A stretch of DNA of 8,315 nt, taken from Elusimicrobiota bacterium (GTDB lineage: Bacteria; Elusimicrobiota; Elusimicrobia; FEN-1173). The notes under the pieces are model-generated. The model ran no database searches and was not told the origin of the DNA. It worked only from the letters and a program-made list of their open reading frames with translations. The stretch's first letter is position 1, and each line of letters opens with the position of its first letter. A program made the translations under genes and the position numbers. The stretch covers positions 1 to 8,315 of the forward strand of contig JACQPF010000086.1 of assembly GCA_016207625.1 (NCBI GenBank), read 5' to 3'. Positions 6,001 to 8,315 of this stretch are shown one piece after another.

Positions 6001-8315
6001 CGTTCTCCCACGTTCCAGGAAGCAATCGCCCACATCAACGAGCGGGCCCTCCAACAAGGCTTGACCGTGGATTTGGGAGTGATGGACCCGGTAACGTTCA
6101 GGGAATTGCAAAATCAGGGATGGTTCCTCAATAACCAAAGCGAACGCGGATATAAGAATGTGGTGATGCATACGGAGAAATTGAAGACGGCCGCCGAAAA
6201 GATGAAGGTTTTTGCTGAGACGAAGATTAAGGAAAAAGAGAGTCTGTCGGCGCAAAAAGAGAATTCGCTGAAGAAGAACAATGATACGATAGAAATGAAC
6301 GAGAGACAGATGGCCTCGATGGACAAGAACAAGGCGTCCCTTCAGGACCTGTCAAACAATTTCAAAGAGCAAATAAAGGCTGGGAAGGGGGATTGGCGTG
6401 GGTATATTAAGTCGGCTGAAAAATTGGCTCCAGGGTGGAAGCCCGGACCAGAACTTGTTGACCAGTTCCGCAGGGCGGAAGAAGGCGTTAAAGGAAATCG
6501 CCAAGGCCCGGGGGAACCTGGCGGAAGCCAAGCAGTCAGTGGAGGAATCAAAGGATATATTCAAAAACTTGGAGGAGGGATACGCGCAGGACTTGAAAGA
6601 GTTGGACTCAAGTCTAAATCAGTTGCGGGATCAAAACCAGCAATTGGAGAAGTTGAAGCAAGGTTACAAAGAACTATCGCAGCAAGCAGACTCGAGAGCG
6701 CAGCAAGCAGACTCGAGAGCGCAGCAAGCAGACTCGAGAGCGCAGCAAGCGACTTTGTTACTAATAAGATATCAGAACTTGCAACAAAAAATGACGTCCT
6801 TGTCAAGGTCGGAGAAGGACTACGACAAGAAATATCAGCAGCTCACGCAGGAGCGAAAAGCTATCGAAGACGAGCTGACGCTTTTGGAAAAGGAATCGCC
6901 CAATACGACGGAGCACTGAAAGACCTCGCGGAGCGGATCAAATACCTGCAAAAAGATACTGTCCTCCAGCAAAAGCTGAAGCGGGCGGTCACATTCACGT
7001 CGCAGATGAACTTGGGTGAGGTCAAAATGGGGCGCATGGTGCGCAATTGGAAACCCAATGCCGACGGTGGCTTGAACCCGGCTTATGCTCCGGTGCCATT
7101 CAACGCCAACGCGCCCAAGGCGGGGGCGTTTTTCGCCAACTTGATGGAAGGCCGCGGCTCGCCGCTCTTGAGCGATCTTGCCCGCCGGGCGGGCGACGGT
7201 GACGGCCTGATTCGGATGATATCGGTTCGCGGTTCGGAAAGCGCGGCGGTGTCTTTTGCAAACAGCGCGACACCCGACCGGCCCAGCGGCGTTTTGACGG
7301 AACACTTAAAGGGCGATGATGTCAATCGATACGGCCAGGGAGCGTATTTGACATTGGAGCCAAGGACGGGTGTCCGTGAATTGGCGAACAAGGGTGTCGA
7401 CGGAAGTTATTACAACGCATATGGCGTGGATATTAAAGCGCTGAAAGCGCTGGACCTGACAGACAAGGCCACGTTTGCGGAATGGGAATCCATCCTCGGG
7501 GACAATTATCAAGACACGGCGAAGGTTGCGCACCGAGCGCGCATGATGGGATATAATTCGATAATATCTGAAAGCGTGCGCGACCCCGGCCATGTGAATT
7601 TGACGGTGATCGGGGATTTCGACAAAGTCATGAAGGTCTCTCCTAACGTGGAAATGGTTCCCTCCGACGCCAAGGTGGGCGTGGAAGTCAAAACGGGCGG
7701 CAACGTCAATGAAGTCGGCCCGCCCGCGGCGAGATCGTTTTGGGAAAAATTGCTTGAGCCCGTTCAAAATGAATCCGGGCACCTGCTTATCCCCGACGGA
7801 AGAACCCTCAATCCCCGCGCGGCGGAGTTGATCAGGAAATACCACCCCGGCGAACCGATCGATTCGATTTTTGGCGGGAAGATGTTCACCGATGACATAC
7901 TGAAGACCACCGCCCGTGAAATCCGGCAAGACGGATACACCCCCGGGGGTGCCTTCCATGAGCGGCATACAGGAAAGGACTTGGGGCCGAAGGTGGCCAA
8001 CGAGCAGGCCGCCGCGATCCTCGAAACCGCGATGGCGAGCCCCGAACGCCGGAACGTGGTGATTGCGGACCGGGGATTCGGTTCCCAGTTGCGCATTGAG
8101 GACCCCATCTCCGGCAACGTGATTATTTTCCGGGGCACGGAACTGGTAGGTTTTGCGGATTACGAGCTGCCCCTGTGGCAGACGAGGGGCCGGGACGTGG
8201 CCGGGCCGCGGACGATGGCTCCCGAAACATCGGGCGTGAGCACCAACGGGCCGCCGGGCGTGGTGGCGCGGATCTCAGAGGCGACCTTCTCCTACAACAG
8301 CTCGAGCGCGATCAA
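1..8315 (+). CDS. Giant multidomain YD-repeat protein with internal toxin-like domains (partial at both ends)
   Basis: Frame 1 was read codon by codon and is free of stops across the whole window, giving at least 2,771 codons with no start or stop present. In order it carries degenerate YD repeats, an Ala/Gly-rich hydrophobic helical region, a disordered linker, a beta-rich region, a helical region, a coiled coil, an ADP-ribosyltransferase-like domain and an HxxH domain. YD repeats are typical of Rhs and Tc-toxin B/C proteins, which form a hollow beta shell around a toxic domain. By analogy this could be a surface or secreted antagonism protein, but that is inference. The usual Rhs core-ending motif (DPxGx7DP type) was not seen, and the frame runs on past the toxin-like domains. 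Between about 6440 and 6900 frame 1 looks non-native, with frame 2 the better coding frame there. Secretion signals cannot be judged because the N-terminus is missing. Confidence 0.95.
205..486 (+). other. Helical insert between YD units, ending in a helix-turn-helix-like motif
   Basis: This stretch interrupts the YD pattern. It is Lys/Glu-rich, then basic (TRRQGLRRRAAEF), and ends at bases 442-486 with residues ETAKELGLSKVSVTK. That spacing (hydrophobic-Ala-x3-Gly-x-Ser-x-x-Ser-Val) resembles the recognition part of small bacterial helix-turn-helix motifs. A DNA-binding role inside a giant YD protein would be unexpected, so the resemblance may be accidental. The next YD unit starts only a few residues later. 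Confidence 0.3.
541..780 (+). other. Lys/Glu-rich helix plus beta-strand insert between YD units
   Basis: After the YDTQGR unit the protein changes to a charged helix (KAKAEAKKKELEKAGYQ) followed by strands that include EKIQVQVGTKIVDVLV. A helix leading into 'G-x-x-A-x-V' and then a 'VQVG' strand loosely recalls small alpha/beta peptidoglycan-binding or SPOR-like folds. I cannot place it in a family with confidence. It separates the units at 502 and 814. Confidence 0.3.
2059..2950 (+). other. Ala/Gly-rich hydrophobic helical region following the YD repeats
   Basis: The region opens at residue about 687 with a run of some 35 mostly Ala, Val, Ile, Leu and Gly residues (bases 2068-2175, for example IVVAVAIAVLTAGAGSAL), long enough for one or two membrane passes. 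It continues for nearly 300 residues as Ala/Gly/Ser-rich helices with further weakly hydrophobic stretches (around 2260-2300, 2440-2500, 2600-2680 and 2760-2870). The Gly and Ala spacing resembles glycine-zipper helices seen before effector domains in Rhs-type toxins, where they may aid membrane insertion. That role is inference. The region ends in a charged segment (YKKARKEG, QARERIQNAI) leading into the linker. Confidence 0.6.
2953..3345 (+). other. Proline- and charge-rich disordered linker
   Basis: About 130 residues rich in Pro, Lys, Glu, Arg, Gln and Thr (for example PAEVKRQERAGEP and RRVQPAETQTRQEKG) with few hydrophobics, ending in a Pro/Leu stretch (AILPLPGLRLLPGMF). This is typical of flexible interdomain linkers. 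Frame 2 is also open over part of this stretch (3002-3355), but it encodes an Arg- and Cys-rich product without normal protein character, so frame 1 is the coding frame. The linker marks the boundary between the YD/hydrophobic half and the second half of the protein. Confidence 0.6.
3600..4899 (+). other. Beta-rich region of short strands and Gly/Asp turns, family not recognised
   Basis: Roughly 430 residues alternate short strands with Gly-Asn/Gly-Asp turns, for example GTHLVVNGLTVLGAEFSV, KVKFDGNARVDW, HNTITVTGYDAATNKAMI and GLVIGEGVSGKVDGSSDELI. Gly is very frequent, cysteine occurs once, and there are few long helices. The pattern suits a beta-solenoid or stacked beta-sandwich such as is found in adhesins and large surface proteins. 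I could not align a regular repeat by eye and recognise no catalytic motif. Frame and codon use are normal for this gene throughout. Confidence 0.5.
4915..5900 (+). other. Mostly helical region with a second short hydrophobic segment
   Basis: After the beta region the protein becomes helical and Ala/Lys/Glu/Leu-rich (for example TDALVMTRLLNSDNKAAQN and KASKAGLANLLGMFVTLGG). A hydrophobic stretch at bases 5629-5688 (GVNVAGTAFVVAGIGISVGV) could be a transmembrane or buried helix. It is followed by basic, amphipathic helices. I recognise no family. The alternation of hydrophobic and amphipathic helices parallels the region at 2059-2950 and may be a second copy of the same architectural theme, though I see no clear sequence identity. 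Confidence 0.4.
5938..6135 (+). other. Small alpha/beta module before the coiled coil
   Basis: Residues here read as strand (FEVIGVRGDKVVVNVNGEG), helix (TFQEAIAHINERALQQG), strand (LTVDLGVMD) and helix (PVTFRELQNQGWF). This is a compact alpha/beta arrangement of about 65 residues between the helical region and the coiled coil. No active-site motif was recognised and no family is proposed. Confidence 0.4.
6377..6919 (+). other. Frame-2 open stretch encoding coiled coil: compensated frameshift or overlapping ORF
   Basis: Frame 2 is open from just after a TAA at 6374-6376 to a TGA at 6917-6919. By hand count over 140 codons (6481-6901) GC at third positions is about 88/140 in frame 2 against about 42/140 in frame 1. 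The 100 frame-1 codons just upstream give about 62/100. The frame-2 product is rich in Lys, Glu, Gln and Leu, while frame 1 uses many GGA, AGA, ATA and GCA codons that are uncommon elsewhere in the gene. Joining frame 1 to frame 2 near 6470-6485, and frame 2 back to frame 1 near the CCC at 6898-6900, gives a continuous coiled coil. The alternative is a separate 173-residue protein starting at GTG 6398, preceded by a purine-rich GGGAAGGGGGA. I favour compensating indels. Confidence 0.6.
6678..6750 (+). repeat. 21-bp tandem repeat, three exact copies plus a partial fourth
   Basis: Units occupy 6678-6698, 6699-6719 and 6720-6740, each containing AGCAAGCAGACTCGAGAG, with the first ten bases of a fourth at 6741-6750. 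The period is exactly seven codons. In frame 2 it encodes QQADSRA three times, one coiled-coil heptad per unit; in frame 1 it encodes AASRLES. Exact identity at DNA level suggests recent expansion by slippage. It lies inside the segment where the reading frame is in doubt. Confidence 0.9.
7195..7650 (+). other. ADP-ribosyltransferase-like domain (putative toxin domain)
   Basis: About 150 residues show the order of elements typical of ART toxin domains: a first strand with Arg (MISVRGSES, Arg at base 7228); a Gly-flanked aromatic motif RYGQGAYLT (Tyr at 7345); a segment VDGSYYNAYGVDIKALKALDL (shown in part here: YNAYGVDIKALKALDL); then MMGYNSIISES (Glu at 7570) and a closing strand HVNLTVIGDFDKVMKV. 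The G-x-G-x-Y-L-T motif followed by a Tyr-rich strand and 'GY-x-x-I-I' is common to polymorphic-toxin ARTs. These enzymes transfer ADP-ribose from NAD+ to a target. A His at 7303 lies before the Gly motif, so either R-S-E or H-Y-type chemistry is possible. The assignment is by pattern memory only. No immunity gene is visible in the window. Confidence 0.5.
7735..8200 (+). other. Compact HxxH domain, possibly nuclease-like toxin domain
   Basis: After a short Gly/Pro/Val linker this domain starts with SFWEKLLEPVQ and contains helices (NPRAAELIRKYHPG), then GGAFHERHTGKDLG with His at 7957 and 7966, a helix (NEQAAAILETAMAS) and strands (RNVVIADRGFG, GNVIIFRGTELVGF). A His-containing helix followed by a run of strands resembles RNase toxin folds of the BECR group (barnase, EndoU, colicin E5/D, RelE). 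The match is weak and the catalytic set is not clear to me. It could equally be a processing or pre-toxin domain acting with the preceding ART-like domain. Confidence 0.3.
8257..8315 (+). other. Possible restart of YD-type repeats at the window edge
   Basis: The last residues read GVVARISEATFSYNSSSAI. 'ATFSYN' resembles the strand-plus-YN openings of units upstream (for example QAFTYNAKGQ at about 1000). If YD repeats resume downstream, the toxin-like domains are enclosed by repeats on both sides. Too little sequence remains to be sure. Confidence 0.25.

Larger units (their letters stand above)
6160..6990 (+). other. Charged coiled-coil region
   Basis: Frame 1 from 6160 to about 6480 is Lys/Glu/Asn/Gln-rich with heptad-like spacing (KLKTAAEKMKVFAETKIKEK, then MNERQMASMDKNKASLQDL). 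It resumes after about 6901 (DGALKDLAERIKYLQK, VLQQKLKRAV). The middle, 6482-6900, has coiled-coil character only in frame 2 (LNQLRDQNQQLEKLKQGYKE, EKDYDKKYQQLTQERKAI). In frame 1 that middle is Gly/Ser/Ala/Arg-rich. The whole therefore looks like one coiled coil of roughly 280 residues whose central part has been put out of frame. Such segments often act as spacers or stalks; here it precedes the toxin-like domains. Confidence 0.6.

Noticed and set aside
5476..6255. Minus-strand ORF of 259 codons
   Set aside because: The His/Arg/Pro/Leu-rich product is a shadow of the helical region and alpha/beta module, which read well in frame 1.
6561..6806. Minus-strand ORF across the 21-bp repeats
   Set aside because: Its Ser/Leu/Ala repeats are only the complement of the tandem repeat, and it has no plausible start context or domain.

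Overview
The window is the interior of one giant protein-coding gene on the + strand. Frame 1 has no stop codon from base 1 to base 8315, giving at least 2,771 codons, and both the start and the stop lie outside the window. I see no intergenic space, promoter, terminator, RNA gene, insertion sequence or CRISPR array. All minus-strand ORFs and most other-frame ORFs are shadows of this gene. GC content is moderately high by eye, and codons mostly end in G or C.

Layout of the protein by base position. (1) 1-1980: about fifteen degenerate YD (Rhs-type) repeats of the form [YF][DN]xxG[RQ], interrupted by inserts, one of which has a helix-turn-helix-like look. (2) 2059-2950: a long Ala/Gly-rich helical region that opens with a strongly hydrophobic, membrane-like stretch. 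(3) 2953-3345: a Pro/Lys/Glu/Arg/Gln-rich disordered linker. (4) 3600-4899: a beta-rich region with many short Gly-Asp turns that I cannot assign to a family. (5) 4915-5900: a mostly helical region with a second short hydrophobic segment. (6) 5938-6135: a small alpha/beta module. (7) 6160-6990: a charged coiled coil. (8) 7195-7650: a domain resembling an ADP-ribosyltransferase toxin fold. (9) 7735-8200: a second compact domain with an HxxH motif, possibly nuclease-like. (10) 8257-8315: a stretch that may restart YD repeats.

The most unusual observation lies in the coiled coil. Between about 6,440 and 6,900, frame 1 stays open but reads as atypical Gly/Ser/Ala/Arg-rich sequence with only about 30% GC at third codon positions. 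Frame 2, open from 6377 to a TGA at 6917-6919, reads as a textbook Lys/Glu/Gln/Leu coiled coil with about 63% GC at third positions. It joins the flanking frame-1 coiled coil smoothly at both ends. This looks like a pair of compensating indels (+1 in, -1 out) about 420 bases apart, either real or from assembly. Other readings are an internal overlapping gene or frameshifting that would yield a protein lacking the toxin-like domains.

The combination of a YD-repeat shell, hydrophobic helical region, linker, coiled coil and toxin-like domains recalls polymorphic toxins of the Rhs/Tc type. Here, however, the toxin-like domains are internal and the reading frame continues past them. Giant YD-containing proteins of this style are known from little-cultured lineages such as Omnitrophota. 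That assignment is a guess from protein style and cannot be confirmed from this window.
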